A stretch of DNA of 47,175 nucleotides, taken from NCBI GenBank assembly GCA_910584195.1, contig CAJTYV010000023.1, positions 1-47,175 on the forward strand, in the 5' to 3' direction. Source of the stretch: an uncultured Ruminococcus sp. (lineage in GTDB: Bacteria; Bacillota; Clostridia; Oscillospirales; Ruminococcaceae). Below the pieces are notes generated by a model that worked only from the letters and a program-made list of their open reading frames with translations, had not been told where the DNA came from and made no database searches. How positions within the stretch are numbered: position 1 is the first letter of the stretch; every line of letters starts with the position of its first letter. Of the stretch, positions 17,931 to 27,673 are shown one piece after another. A program made the position numbers and the translations under genes.

Positions 17931-20888
17931 TTATTTTTTTAATCTTCCATCACCTTTACTAAGTGTTAGCTGATAGTTTGAATCATCTGTGAAAAGTCTT
18001 GCATATTTTCTGTCACTAGCTTTAAGATTTTTAATCTTGATACCTGCTTCTCCATTTGTCCCAGCTGCAATAATTTCTACTATTATGCCACCACTTTTAG
18101 TCAAAGGCATACAACCTTCATTTACGCAAACATTGATTTCAGGAAGCGAAACAGCATTATTTTCAAATACGATACTAACTCCGCCAAACAAACTTACTTG
18201 GAAATAATACTTAATTATTGTTTTTTCACCATTTGAATTATCAAAATAATGATTACAAACTGGAATATACTCGCCGGACTTTCTTGCAAAAATACTAATA
18301 TAATACTTTTGATTTTGAATATTATTAATTTCAAGAAGCCTTGTTCGCTCATATTCAAGCTTAGAAACAGAGATTCTTTTATCAGAATCATCCTTGTTTT
18401 CTGGGTAAACATCATCATTATAACATATAATCAACGCATCTGCACCAGACACCCAATTATCAATGTACATACGCAGTTTATTTCCTGATACTACACTCTT
18501 AGTGATCTTTATGCCCTTAGCATAACGCAGACATATGTAATTGCCAACAGTCGCAGTATCGCCTCGGCTCACTACGGGATAAATATACATCTCAGTAGCA
18601 CCATTCATATTAACAATATACTGATTATTACCTATATCGGTTGCTGATGCCTTCCGTAGCAAACGTCTAATCTCCGCCATTCCAACGGAAGAATTGCTCG
18701 TGATTTTCGCTTGTGCAGCTGAATAGTATAATTCAAAGTTACTGTTGCTCTTAGGGTTAGTATGAGTAATTATGTATTCTCCATCAATTTTACCAATCGC
18801 TTTCATAATACTTGGTGGTTCAATTAATTCCATCGGGGTTATAGTGGTGATTTCACCCTCAGACTGGATCTGTTTTCCCATATATGATGAAACTTTATAT
18901 ACGCCAATGTAATACCTACGACCGTTCTGCAACCCTTCAATGTCTACACCAGTAGAAGTAACGTTTGAACATGGAGTACCATCTCCAAATTTATTGATTT
19001 GATTTTCGGAATAGAATACCTTTATATCAATAGAACTGTTCTCCCAACTAACTGATACTCCTGAATCTTTCGGATTAACGGATACAATTGGCTTTTTTAA
19101 AAAAACAGTCGCATCTTTCGTTACACAAATTGGCGTTTCCTGAGGACCTCTCTTGGCATAAACGGCATAGAAATACAATTCTCCTTCGATAAGATCAGTA
19201 TCGCTATAAGATAGAGACTGCGTAACAGTTAATTCTTCCCCATCAGAGGCATTTGATACAACTGCTCCCTTCTTTTTAATAACATAATACTGTACACTAT
19301 TAGGCTTATTTTTGGATTTCCAACTTAAAACTGCTGTTTTAGACTTCTCATTAACCTGAACGCTCATCGAGTCAATATTTTCAATATGTTGTTTGCCAAG
19401 TTCTATCTTGACTTCTGAGTAATCGGAAACAAGCTCCATAATCTCAAGAAGAAGTTCAATCTTCTTATCATCATCTTTTATACTGACTACGGATTTAAAC
19501 ATTTTCTCAGCCTTGGCAACAGTATCATATATCCACTGATAAGATTTCTTAAAATTAGGATACGTTCCGCTTATTCTGTCGCATATAGTTCTTGCTTCAT
19601 AATATTTATGTACATCGCAAAGCTGTCTAAGTTTTAATAGGTCTTTTCCATAGATTCCTTCGATTGTCTTACATCGACTTAGCAATTCAGGTGTGCCGGG
19701 AAAATTAGGCCATTTTTGCTGAATTTGAGAAACTCTGTTCTTTACAATAGTAAAATTAAGTGACTCCAGTACATTCTGTGCTTCTTGAAGTTGTTTTTCA
19801 AGATACGGATATTGTAACAAGTCAATTTCATCACAATTGCTATCAGCGATTATATTTTTTGGCTTTCCGCATTTAGGACATTTTACGACAAATGATCTTC
19901 CACATGACGGACAGTTTTCCTGCATAGGCTTTTTCTTTTCAAAGCCATTAGAACAAAATGGACACACTGCAACATTTGGCAGGGGTTTGGGATATGCTAT
20001 GTTTTTTTCATCGCAGTATGACTCCAAAACCGACTTAGACTTTTCTCTATCACCAATTACAGAAAAAATCGAATCAATCGTATTGTTGAATTTCTTATCA
20101 TTTAAGGAGTCTAAAGCAAGTGAATTAAGCTGTGCTCTAAGATCATTCAGGATATCATTAACACTTTTCCAGTTCAGATATTCAATATAATCTTTTATAT
20201 CATAGCTTTTAAGAAAAGCCATCATACCACTACATATCCTGTCAATATGTGATTTTTGCTGATACTTTTCTTTATTCGATGCACTAACTTTGCTCCAACG
20301 CTTTTTTATATCTTTTAGCGCATCCAGTACACTATCCTTAGTGACTGTAAACAAATCTGTTTCAGTGTTAGTTTCGTGACTGATAAGTTCTGCTAATGTT
20401 GGGTATCCCAACTCATTTATTGATTTCTGTATGCTATCAAGCTGATTTTTTATTTTTGGGTCTGGTTCTAAATCCTTAATCGTATATCTTACTACAGGTT
20501 TTGGAGTTGGAGTTGGATTAATGCCGCCATTATAGCCTTTTTTCTTAGCTGTTGTTTCAACATAACCAACACTAACTTTACAGCTTTTTGCTATAGCAAC
20601 AATTTGATCCGATTCAATTACCATATTGACAGCACACATTTCCAGTGCGTCGGTAATTTTATTGTCAATCAAATTCTTATATTCCAAGTAGATTTTTTTC
20701 CACGCATCAGGATCTTGTATTGCAGCTCTCATTGCGGTTTGATTAATCGCAGCACGATTCTGAAGCTGAATAGATTTGCTCGAATTCCATTCCGTAATTT
20801 TTTTCTCCAGGATTGGTGCCAGCTTTGCTGGATCACTCTCAAAGTGTTCAACAGACAACTCAAGCCATTCGTAAAAATTATTTGCCAT
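17931..20888 (-). CDS. Zinc-ribbon and fibronectin type III protein with a J-like N-terminus
   Basis: This 985-aa protein starts at ATG 20888, 6 nt after AGGTG (a GTG three codons earlier is less likely). Residues 1-120 form a helical region beginning FYEWLELSVEHFESDP, which recalls co-chaperone J-like domains but shows no HPD tripeptide. Residues about 145-310 are a helical module (DLEP..IKNQLDSIQKS, GYPTLAELIS, RICSGM) that recurs in the chimeric Hsp70 at 24893. Next come zinc ribbons (CPFC, CPSC, CPKC) near 315-350, a helical stretch, and three or four fn3-like beta domains from about 500. It probably connects Hsp70s to substrates. A co-chaperone role is inferred from context. Confidence 0.65.
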   Translation of the reverse strand: MANNFYEWLELSVEHFESDPAKLAPILEKKITEWNSSKSIQLQNRAAINQTAMRAAIQDPDAWKKIYLEYKNLIDNKITDALEMCAVNMVIESDQIVAIAKSCKVSVGYVETTAKKKGYNGGINPTPTPKPVVRYTIKDLEPDPKIKNQLDSIQKSINELGYPTLAELISHETNTETDLFTVTKDSVLDALKDIKKRWSKVSASNKEKYQQKSHIDRICSGMMAFLKSYDIKDYIEYLNWKSVNDILNDLRAQLNSLALDSLNDKKFNNTIDSIFSVIGDREKSKSVLESYCDEKNIAYPKPLPNVAVCPFCSNGFEKKKPMQENCPSCGRSFVVKCPKCGKPKNIIADSNCDEIDLLQYPYLEKQLQEAQNVLESLNFTIVKNRVSQIQQKWPNFPGTPELLSRCKTIEGIYGKDLLKLRQLCDVHKYYEARTICDRISGTYPNFKKSYQWIYDTVAKAEKMFKSVVSIKDDDKKIELLLEIMELVSDYSEVKIELGKQHIENIDSMSVQVNEKSKTAVLSWKSKNKPNSVQYYVIKKKGAVVSNASDGEELTVTQSLSYSDTDLIEGELYFYAVYAKRGPQETPICVTKDATVFLKKPIVSVNPKDSGVSVSWENSSIDIKVFYSENQINKFGDGTPCSNVTSTGVDIEGLQNGRRYYIGVYKVSSYMGKQIQSEGEITTITPMELIEPPSIMKAIGKIDGEYIITHTNPKSNSNFELYYSAAQAKITSNSSVGMAEIRRLLRKASATDIGNNQYIVNMNGATEMYIYPVVSRGDTATVGNYICLRYAKGIKITKSVVSGNKLRMYIDNWVSGADALIICYNDDVYPENKDDSDKRISVSKLEYERTRLLEINNIQNQKYYISIFARKSGEYIPVCNHYFDNSNGEKTIIKYYFQVSLFGGVSIVFENNAVSLPEINVCVNEGCMPLTKSGGIIVEIIAAGTNGEAGIKIKNLKASDRKYARLFTDDSNYQLTLSKGDGRLKK

Positions 20889-20975
20889 ATTATTCACCTA
20901 CTAAATTATTATTCCGCGCCTCTTTACTAAGTTGAGCATGGTCAGCTTACTAAACAACTGCAGATTTACTGTATA

Positions 20976-21006
20976 CCTTACATAGAATCATCGATTCTAT
21001 GTAAGG
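20976..21006. repeat. Perfect 14-bp palindrome between Hsp70-vWA and fn3 genes
   Basis: CCTTACATAGAATC and its exact complement flank a 3-base loop, about 10 bp after the Hsp70-vWA stop, in the only gap over 100 bp within the long operon. No U-run follows on either strand, so it is not a classical terminator. It could be an mRNA-processing or stability hairpin that sets different levels for the genes before and after it, or a protein-binding site. Confidence 0.8.
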
Positions 21007-21016
21007 TGATTTATGT

Positions 21017-23134
21017 TTAGGAATTAATGATTCTTGCAATAGAAGAAAGATTTTCGTTCAAAGATTTAATATCGTCAACCTTTGCTAAATCCTCACGAGT
21101 GGAAAGTTTGCGAAGGAAATTGATATCAGCTTCACCAAATCCCATGCCGATGATTTCAAACCCACTCTTCACAAATTTTTTCTTTGTATCAATTGCAGCA
21201 CTTTGAGCTGACCAATAGCCATCAGTCAAAACAATTGTGTAAACAAAGTCATACATGCCGAAGCGCTGTAATTCTTTATAAATCAAGGGCATAGGATTTG
21301 CAGAAGTTCCGTATCCAGCTCCTTTTACATTGCATACCAATGAAGAAATGCTCTTCTGAACTTTTGAATAATTGTCTGTCGGTTTACAAATAATTTCAGT
21401 TCTGTCAGCGAAAGCAACTATTCCAATTTGAATGTTACTATCCTCAAATTCCTGAACAAAGTTGCTCATTGCTTTTTTTGCTTCAGTAATGCGTTCACCA
21501 TCCATACTACCTGATACATCTAAAGCCATTATTAATACACCAGGCTGTGATGATGACTCAACACTTTCGCTATAAAGTTCACGAGGTGATCTTGTAATCC
21601 AAGACATATCATCAGGAATAGCTTCTTCTCTAAATTTCAGAGTTTTACCCGTTTCAGATTGAATAGCACTAATGTCGATTGTACCATTGATCGTATGCGA
21701 AAATGTTATATCAAGCATTGTTCTACCGCCCTGAACATATTCAATGTCATAAAAACAATACCTTTTTGCAATAGTGCAGTCGATTGGTTCATCACTTTCT
21801 CCCTGTAACAAATAAATGTCCAGCAGATTCTTTTCTTTGTGTTTAGAAACTCTCAATTCACGCTTCTTTGTTGTAATAGCATTTTCAATGGATGTATTTC
21901 TTTTTATCATTATGTCATTGACAAACTTGGTTTCATCTTCATTAGACATTATCATACCAAGAGAGTGCGAAATAACATCCTTGATTACCTTTGCACCCGG
22001 AAGCTGAGTTAGATTCATTTTTCCAGAACCAACTAATGTAAATGATGATTTCTTTTTATCGCCGGGAAGCAAGGCGCAATAAGTACTAATGTTAGCCTGT
22101 ATAGCAGCACCAATAGCAACAGCCTCATCAGGATGTACACCATCTAAAATCGGAACTTTATTTTCTCTGATATAGTTCTTTACCATAGGCATTTTTGTTG
22201 AACCGCCTACAAGAACCGCTCCATTCAAATCAGACCATGATATACCTATTTCTTCAAATGTTTCATCAATCAGGTCTGTGGTAATCCCAAGCTGGTACGA
22301 TGTTAAACTCTCGAATTCTTCACGTGTAAGCCGAAATTTGCACTTTTGCTCTCCATCATCAACCGTAATGTCTGTAAAAGTTGAAATTGAAAGCTGCTTC
22401 TTCGCCTTTTCAGCTTTTACCATGTTGATTGCTGCGATTTCTTCATTACCTGAAATGTCTACACCTGTTTCTTCGTAAAACCTTGTTGCCATCCATTCAC
22501 AAAGTGCTGAATCCCAATCCCTACCACCAAGCTGATGATGACCATTAGTTCCTAATACATCTATTGACTCTTTGGTGACTTGTGCGATTGTAACATCAAA
22601 AGTTCCTCCACCCAAATCATATATAAGAATCTTTTTGTCGCCACTACCTTCATTTAATCCATAAGCAACACAAGCAGCAGTAGGTTCGCTAATTATATTG
22701 ATAACATTAAGTCCGGCAAGCTCTCCAGCTTTTATTGTGTCATTTTTTGATGCTTCTTCAAAGTAGGCGGGAACTGTTATTACAGCATCTCGAATTTTCT
22801 CACCTATGGTACTCTCAGCATCTTCCACAAGGCGTTTCAAAAATAATGCTGAAAGCTCCATAGCGGTATATTCTTTGCCATAAATCTTAATTTTATAGCT
22901 ATGGTCGCCCATATGAAGCTTATAAAACGATGTTGTATTTACATCGCCAGCTTCTTCCATTGTCTTAGCATCTTCTCCAATAACATATGTTCCATTAGGA
23001 TTAAATCCGATTGCAGAAGGTGTTGTTGAATTACCATACCTATTCTTGATTATGACCGGCTTTTTTGTAAGTGGATCGATATATGCAATAACCGAATACG
23101 TCGTTCCAAGATCTATTCCAACCGTAAGGGACAT
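21017..23134 (-). CDS. Hsp70 ATPase fused to a C-terminal von Willebrand factor A domain
   Basis: This 705-aa protein starts at ATG 23134, 6 nt after AGGAGG (the ATG two codons earlier would abut the SD). Residues 1-360 are an Hsp70 nucleotide-binding domain: GIDLGTTYS, the IYDLGGGTFDV phosphate-2 motif, ISEPTAA and LVGGSTKMP. A short beta-rich region (about 390-510) takes the place of the substrate-binding domain. From about 525 a vWA domain follows with the MIDAS motif DVSGS near residue 535, a later T in GYGTSANP and D in LTDGY. The vWA part should bind metal and a protein partner, perhaps the other operon proteins. Fusion of these two modules is uncommon outside regulated conflict systems. 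Confidence 0.9.
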   Translation of the reverse strand: MSLTVGIDLGTTYSVIAYIDPLTKKPVIIKNRYGNSTTPSAIGFNPNGTYVIGEDAKTMEEAGDVNTTSFYKLHMGDHSYKIKIYGKEYTAMELSALFLKRLVEDAESTIGEKIRDAVITVPAYFEEASKNDTIKAGELAGLNVINIISEPTAACVAYGLNEGSGDKKILIYDLGGGTFDVTIAQVTKESIDVLGTNGHHQLGGRDWDSALCEWMATRFYEETGVDISGNEEIAAINMVKAEKAKKQLSISTFTDITVDDGEQKCKFRLTREEFESLTSYQLGITTDLIDETFEEIGISWSDLNGAVLVGGSTKMPMVKNYIRENKVPILDGVHPDEAVAIGAAIQANISTYCALLPGDKKKSSFTLVGSGKMNLTQLPGAKVIKDVISHSLGMIMSNEDETKFVNDIMIKRNTSIENAITTKKRELRVSKHKEKNLLDIYLLQGESDEPIDCTIAKRYCFYDIEYVQGGRTMLDITFSHTINGTIDISAIQSETGKTLKFREEAIPDDMSWITRSPRELYSESVESSSQPGVLIMALDVSGSMDGERITEAKKAMSNFVQEFEDSNIQIGIVAFADRTEIICKPTDNYSKVQKSISSLVCNVKGAGYGTSANPMPLIYKELQRFGMYDFVYTIVLTDGYWSAQSAAIDTKKKFVKSGFEIIGMGFGEADINFLRKLSTREDLAKVDDIKSLNENLSSIARIINS

Positions 23135-23204
23135 ACTCATCCTCCTATTTCATATACTATAACAGCGAATGCCCACAATCGGACATCCGCTGTAAACATA
23201 AAAA

Positions 23205-24842
23205 TCACGAATTCTGCGTTCCGATTCCCTCGCTATATGTTTTTTCAAGCTTTCCGTTAAGCGGTGAACCGTTATATGCACCGGTAATTTCAATCAGACC
23301 ATTTTCTGCAAGCGTAAAGGTGATATCAACAGGTGAGTCAGCTGGCAGTCCAGAAGGAAGTCCTTCAAGCATACTGTCACCAATCTTGTCTCCTTCTTCA
23401 AGGTCATAATAATCCTCATAAGAAGTGCTCTGGAAAAGTTCGATACTGATATTCTCCATATTTGCTTCATAAGTACCGAATGTCTGAGTAGTAGAGAAAG
23501 GCAGAACAGTATCTTTCTTGATAAGATTAACGATTTTCTCTACTCTATTAACATAAGCCTTAATGCCAAAACTCTTTGTTGCAATAGTATTGATTTTCTT
23601 ATCAATGATAGTCCCTGGAAGACTGATATTAACATGACGTGTATCTCCGTCTTTTCCTGCAATCTGAATAGTCTGAGTGCCATCTTCATTATCAATAATA
23701 TCAACGACTGTATCGCCCTGATCCTTTTCCTTTGGATCACCTATTGGAGGTGTTGGAACAGGTCTTACGAGTTTCCAAGCAGCATAAATACAAGCACCCT
23801 TTGATACAGCTTCATTAGGTTCATTCAAAATGGGAGTCATATTAAATTCATTTTTAATTGCTTCTGCGACCTGTGGCATAAATGACGAGCCACCAACGAG
23901 AAGAATTTTATCAATCTTCATTCCTCTTTCTTCAATTCTATCAAATACTGCACGAGTAAGGTCAATTGCAGTTGCAAGCAGATAACTGGTTCTTGCATCA
24001 AATTCCTCACGAGTAATTGTAATTTGAGCTCGATTCTTTCTGTCAACTGCCAAAGCAACACTTGCCGTATTTGTATTGGTCAACTGTCTCTTTGCGGTTT
24101 CGCACTTCAACTGAAGTTCCTGAAGAATCTCTGAATCAAACTCTTCCTGATAGCCCGTCTGTTCACGGAATTTCTCTTCAACTAAAGCAACCATTTCCGC
24201 ATCCCAGTTCTTACCTCCAAGATCATGATTACCATCTGTGGTAAGAACGGTCATTGCGCCAGCTTCCATTTTCATAGCTGTTACATCAAAAGTACCTCCG
24301 CCAAGATCGAATATACAAATAATCTCATCCTCGCTTGATTTTTCACAACCGTAATAAAAAGCGGCAGCAGTAGGTTCTTCAACAATATCGATAACATTAA
24401 GTCCTGCCTGAATACCGGCTTCACGAGTAGCATCCTTTTCATTATTACCGAAATATGCAGGAACAGTAATAACGACATCCTTAACGGTCGTGTTTGTATA
24501 TGCCGAAGCATCACTTGCAAGCTTCTTGAGAATTTCCGCCGATACCTCAACTGGAGTAGTAGTTCTTTTATCATCATCAGAGCCATACTCAAAACTTTCC
24601 ACATGACCAATTTTGGACTTAACAAACTGGATTGTGTGATCAGGGTATATGACTGCCATGTCCTTTGCGGTACGACCAACTACAGGGGCATCTTCCTCAG
24701 GAAGCATTCTAACCACAGAGGGGGTAGTATTTTCCCCTTCAAGGCTCTGGCATACAACTGGATGTCCATCCTTAAGATAGCTAATGCATGAATAAGTAGT
24801 ACCAAGGTCGATGCCAAATACATAAGAAGTTCCTTCACTCAT
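23205..24842 (-). CDS. Hsp70-family ATPase without the helical lid
   Basis: This 545-aa protein has the full nucleotide-binding domain (GIDLGTTYS, CIFDLGGGTFDV, VEEPTAA, LVGGSSFMP) and a short C-terminal beta domain (about 420-540, with SFGIKAYVNR, FGTYEANMENISIELFQ, ITFTLAENGLIEITG) that resembles a reduced Hsp70 substrate-binding beta subdomain. The alpha-helical lid is absent; housekeeping DnaK is about 600-640 aa. Most of the ATPase domain is nearly identical to the next gene upstream (24893-26752), showing a tandem duplication. AGGAGG precedes the ATG. It probably acts with the GrpE-like factor in this operon rather than replacing cellular DnaK. Confidence 0.9.
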   Translation of the reverse strand: MSEGTSYVFGIDLGTTYSCISYLKDGHPVVCQSLEGENTTPSVVRMLPEEDAPVVGRTAKDMAVIYPDHTIQFVKSKIGHVESFEYGSDDDKRTTTPVEVSAEILKKLASDASAYTNTTVKDVVITVPAYFGNNEKDATREAGIQAGLNVIDIVEEPTAAAFYYGCEKSSEDEIICIFDLGGGTFDVTAMKMEAGAMTVLTTDGNHDLGGKNWDAEMVALVEEKFREQTGYQEEFDSEILQELQLKCETAKRQLTNTNTASVALAVDRKNRAQITITREEFDARTSYLLATAIDLTRAVFDRIEERGMKIDKILLVGGSSFMPQVAEAIKNEFNMTPILNEPNEAVSKGACIYAAWKLVRPVPTPPIGDPKEKDQGDTVVDIIDNEDGTQTIQIAGKDGDTRHVNISLPGTIIDKKINTIATKSFGIKAYVNRVEKIVNLIKKDTVLPFSTTQTFGTYEANMENISIELFQSTSYEDYYDLEEGDKIGDSMLEGLPSGLPADSPVDITFTLAENGLIEITGAYNGSPLNGKLEKTYSEGIGTQNS

Positions 24843-24892
24843 TTTCTATTTCCTCCTAAAAAATTATTGTCTTAAAAATATAAGTAAAAAGC

Positions 24893-26752
24893 CTATATTA
24901 TATTCATCATTTTGATTTCAAGAGATATATTATTTGATGTCATAACCTGAAAAGTAAGCTGTGTTGATGTAACAGAAATAATATCAATTTTTACAACATC
25001 GTCTGGCAAACCTATAAACATCTCTTTTTCGTGACCATCCTGTTTCAATTTCAAATCAATTCCTCTATGTTCCTTGAGAATCACTTCAAATGAAACACCA
25101 AAGCAATTACAAATAATGACATCATCGCCAAATTTAATAGCTATTTTATTATCTTTACAATATGAATCTAAAATTGATTTTGCATCTTTTTTGTTTTCAA
25201 CTATTGAATTTATAGAATTAACAATCACGTTATATCGTCCTTCATCTATATAATTGATTTCTAAACTATTCATCCAACGGCTCATATCAAGCAAAATAGT
25301 CCTAATTTTCATCCATTTAAGATAAGTAATATAATCTGTAGTCATATATTTTTTGAAAAAATTAATCATACCACAACAGATTCTCTCAATTTTGATTTTC
25401 TTAAAATATTTTTCTCTATTTGAAGACGGAATTTTCAGCCATCTTTTTTTGACATCCTTTAAGGAACCAATTATTGTTTCTGTTGTTATTACTGATAAAT
25501 CCACATCTACATTTAACTCGCAACTGATTAATTCTGCCAGTGTTGGATAGCCTAATTCACTCAATGCTTTTTGAATGCCATACAGCTGATTTTTTATATC
25601 AGAACTTGGCTCTAAATCTTTCAACTTTATTTTTTTCTTTGGTTTCCATCCAATATAGGTATCGAAAGAAAAAAACAATTCATTTCCTTCATAGTTGCAA
25701 GCCCCTTTACAAATTGCCAGCTCAGGCTCAGACAATAAAGGAGTAATGTTGAATTCATTTTTCAACGCATCGGAAACTTGAGTCATATATGAAGAGCCAC
25801 CAACAAGAAGAATTTTATCAATTTTCATCCCATATTCTTCGATTCGATCAAATACTGTACGAGTAATATCAATTGCTGTTGCAAGCAAATAGCTTGTCCT
25901 TGCGTCAAACTCATCACGAGTAATGGTAATTTGAGCTCTGTTCTTTCTATCAACCGCCAAAGCTACACTTGCAGTGTTTGTATTCGTCAACTGTTTTTTG
26001 GCTGTTTCACACTTCAATTGAAGTTCCTGAAGAATCTCAGCATCGAACTCTTCCTGATATCCCGTCTGTTCACGGAATTTTTCTTCAACCAAAGAAAGCA
26101 TTTCTGCATCCCAGTTTTTACCTCCAAGGTCTTGATTTCCATCTACTGCGAGAATAGTCATAACACCTTCTTCCATCTTCATAGCGGTTACATCAAAAGT
26201 ACCTCCACCAAGATCAAAAACACATACGACTTCATCTTCACTAAACTTATCACAACCATAATGTAATGCAGCAGCAATGGGCTCATTGACAACAGCAATA
26301 ACATTTAACCCAGCTTTTGCACCTGCTTCTCGGATTTCCTCCTTTTCAATATTGCTGAAATATGAAGGTACAGTAATAACAACATTATTAACGGTCGTAT
26401 TTGTATATGCCGAAGCATCACTCACAAGTTTCTTGATGATTTCCGCCGATACCTCAACTGGAGTAATAGTTCTCCTATCATCATCAGAGCCATATTCAAT
26501 GCTTTTCACACGACCAATCTTTGAGTTTATAAACTGAAGCGTATATTCAGGGTATATGACTGCCATGTCCTTTGCAGTACGACCAACTACAGGGGCATCT
26601 TCTTCTGGATAAAGTCCAACAACAGAAGGCGTTTTTGTTTCGCCTTCAAGACTTTTGCATATAATAGGAATTTCATCTTTCAGATAACTAATACAAGAAT
26701 GTGTCATTCCAAAATCAATACCAAAAATACATGAATCAGAATTTAAAATCAT
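24893..26752 (-). CDS. Chimeric Hsp70: ATPase domain joined to the helical module of the fn3 protein
   Basis: Residues 1-360 of this 619-aa protein are a duplicate of the neighbouring Hsp70 ATPase domain (CVFDLGGGTFDV, VNEPIAA, LVGGSSYMT), but the first phosphate loop is IDFGMTHS instead of IDLGTTYS. After residue about 370 the Hsp70 sequence stops. Residues about 375-545 instead match the helical module of the fn3 protein at 17931-20888: DLEP..IKNQL, ALSELGYPTLAELIS, RICCGMINFF, SILDSYC. The last 75 residues form an unassigned beta-rich end. The gene looks like a fusion made from two neighbours, pairing an ATPase with a docking module. SD AGGAGGG precedes the ATG. Confidence 0.88.
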   Translation of the reverse strand: MILNSDSCIFGIDFGMTHSCISYLKDEIPIICKSLEGETKTPSVVGLYPEEDAPVVGRTAKDMAVIYPEYTLQFINSKIGRVKSIEYGSDDDRRTITPVEVSAEIIKKLVSDASAYTNTTVNNVVITVPSYFSNIEKEEIREAGAKAGLNVIAVVNEPIAAALHYGCDKFSEDEVVCVFDLGGGTFDVTAMKMEEGVMTILAVDGNQDLGGKNWDAEMLSLVEEKFREQTGYQEEFDAEILQELQLKCETAKKQLTNTNTASVALAVDRKNRAQITITRDEFDARTSYLLATAIDITRTVFDRIEEYGMKIDKILLVGGSSYMTQVSDALKNEFNITPLLSEPELAICKGACNYEGNELFFSFDTYIGWKPKKKIKLKDLEPSSDIKNQLYGIQKALSELGYPTLAELISCELNVDVDLSVITTETIIGSLKDVKKRWLKIPSSNREKYFKKIKIERICCGMINFFKKYMTTDYITYLKWMKIRTILLDMSRWMNSLEINYIDEGRYNVIVNSINSIVENKKDAKSILDSYCKDNKIAIKFGDDVIICNCFGVSFEVILKEHRGIDLKLKQDGHEKEMFIGLPDDVVKIDIISVTSTQLTFQVMTSNNISLEIKMMNII

Positions 26753-26770
26753 TTTATTGCCCTCCTATAT

Positions 26771-27655
26771 TCATTTATTTTCAGCTGGTTTCGCTTTGTA
26801 AACATGAACCTTTGCTTTTTTGATTATCTTATCCTCAAACTTATAACAAGCAGAATCGGCTATTGCCACAAAACCTACAAGGCTATTATCCTCCGTCAAC
26901 ACAGGAGTACTTATTATTTGTTCCACTGAAATAAAAGGAGTGTTAGGGCTGTACTCAATAATCTCTACCCCCTGTATCTGAAGTTGACTTTCGATCTGCT
27001 GTGTATAATAGTTGTGTAATTCAATTATTTCATCATATATTTCTTGTCCATGGTGTTCGATGAATTCATCTTTGTCATTTTCATATTGCTTTTTTGAGGC
27101 AATCATATCTGTAAGAAGGTTTATCAAGAACTCGAAAAATGGGCGAATATAATTATAATACTGATTTTTCTTGTAGCCCTCAAGTTCTTTATAAATATTA
27201 TCCTCATTATGTTGATGAACACTCAATGAACGCTTCAATGTTTCAACAGCTGTGTCATAACCGGCAAACCTTGTCATTCCTGCTTTTAAGCTCGTTACTT
27301 GTTCAGCAACATTTGAAACTACTACAGACATTTTTCTTACTTCATCAAGTATAGTAACCATATCTTCATTTACACCTAAGGACTGCCTACTATCATCAAA
27401 GTTTTTTTCTTGTTTCGCTTCATCACCGCCAAATGGAGATTTCTCATCAACTGACTGGGGCAAATCGTTATTGATAATCGGATTAGAAATCATTGCAGAT
27501 ATTGCATCTTCTGCTGTTTCCACAACAGATTTTTTAGGAACAACTGTAGTGGTTTCTTGAATTTCCACATCAATATTATTCATCTTTTGCCCAGTAGCTC
27601 CAGGCATATCTGGTGGAATTCCCAGGCCATTAATAAAATCCTTGTCAATATCCAT
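26771..27655 (-). CDS. GrpE-like nucleotide exchange factor
   Basis: This 294-aa protein has a disordered acidic N-terminus (1-95), a coiled-coil-prone helix (about 100-135), a second helical segment (YKELEGYKKN, YIRPFFEFLINLLTDM), and a C-terminal beta domain. That domain follows the GrpE pattern: QGVEIIEYSPNTPF, then TEDNSLVGFVA, then Y-x-x-x-DKIIKKAKVHVYK. GrpE proteins release ADP from Hsp70s. Three Hsp70 genes lie directly downstream, so this is probably their dedicated exchange factor. It is longer than a typical GrpE (about 190-210 aa), mainly because of the N-terminal extension. SD GGAAAGGA lies upstream. Confidence 0.75.
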   Translation of the reverse strand: MDIDKDFINGLGIPPDMPGATGQKMNNIDVEIQETTTVVPKKSVVETAEDAISAMISNPIINNDLPQSVDEKSPFGGDEAKQEKNFDDSRQSLGVNEDMVTILDEVRKMSVVVSNVAEQVTSLKAGMTRFAGYDTAVETLKRSLSVHQHNEDNIYKELEGYKKNQYYNYIRPFFEFLINLLTDMIASKKQYENDKDEFIEHHGQEIYDEIIELHNYYTQQIESQLQIQGVEIIEYSPNTPFISVEQIISTPVLTEDNSLVGFVAIADSACYKFEDKIIKKAKVHVYKAKPAENK

Positions 27656-27673
27656 ATATCACAGTCCTTTCCG

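Noticed and set aside
20976..21006. The perfect palindrome as a rho-independent terminator or recombination site
   Set aside because: There is no T-run on either strand and no second copy in the window.
21017..26752. Housekeeping dnaK-grpE-dnaJ locus
   Set aside because: The three Hsp70s lack the helical lid and have unusual fusions, there is no hrcA or canonical dnaJ, and they are embedded between GTPase genes.
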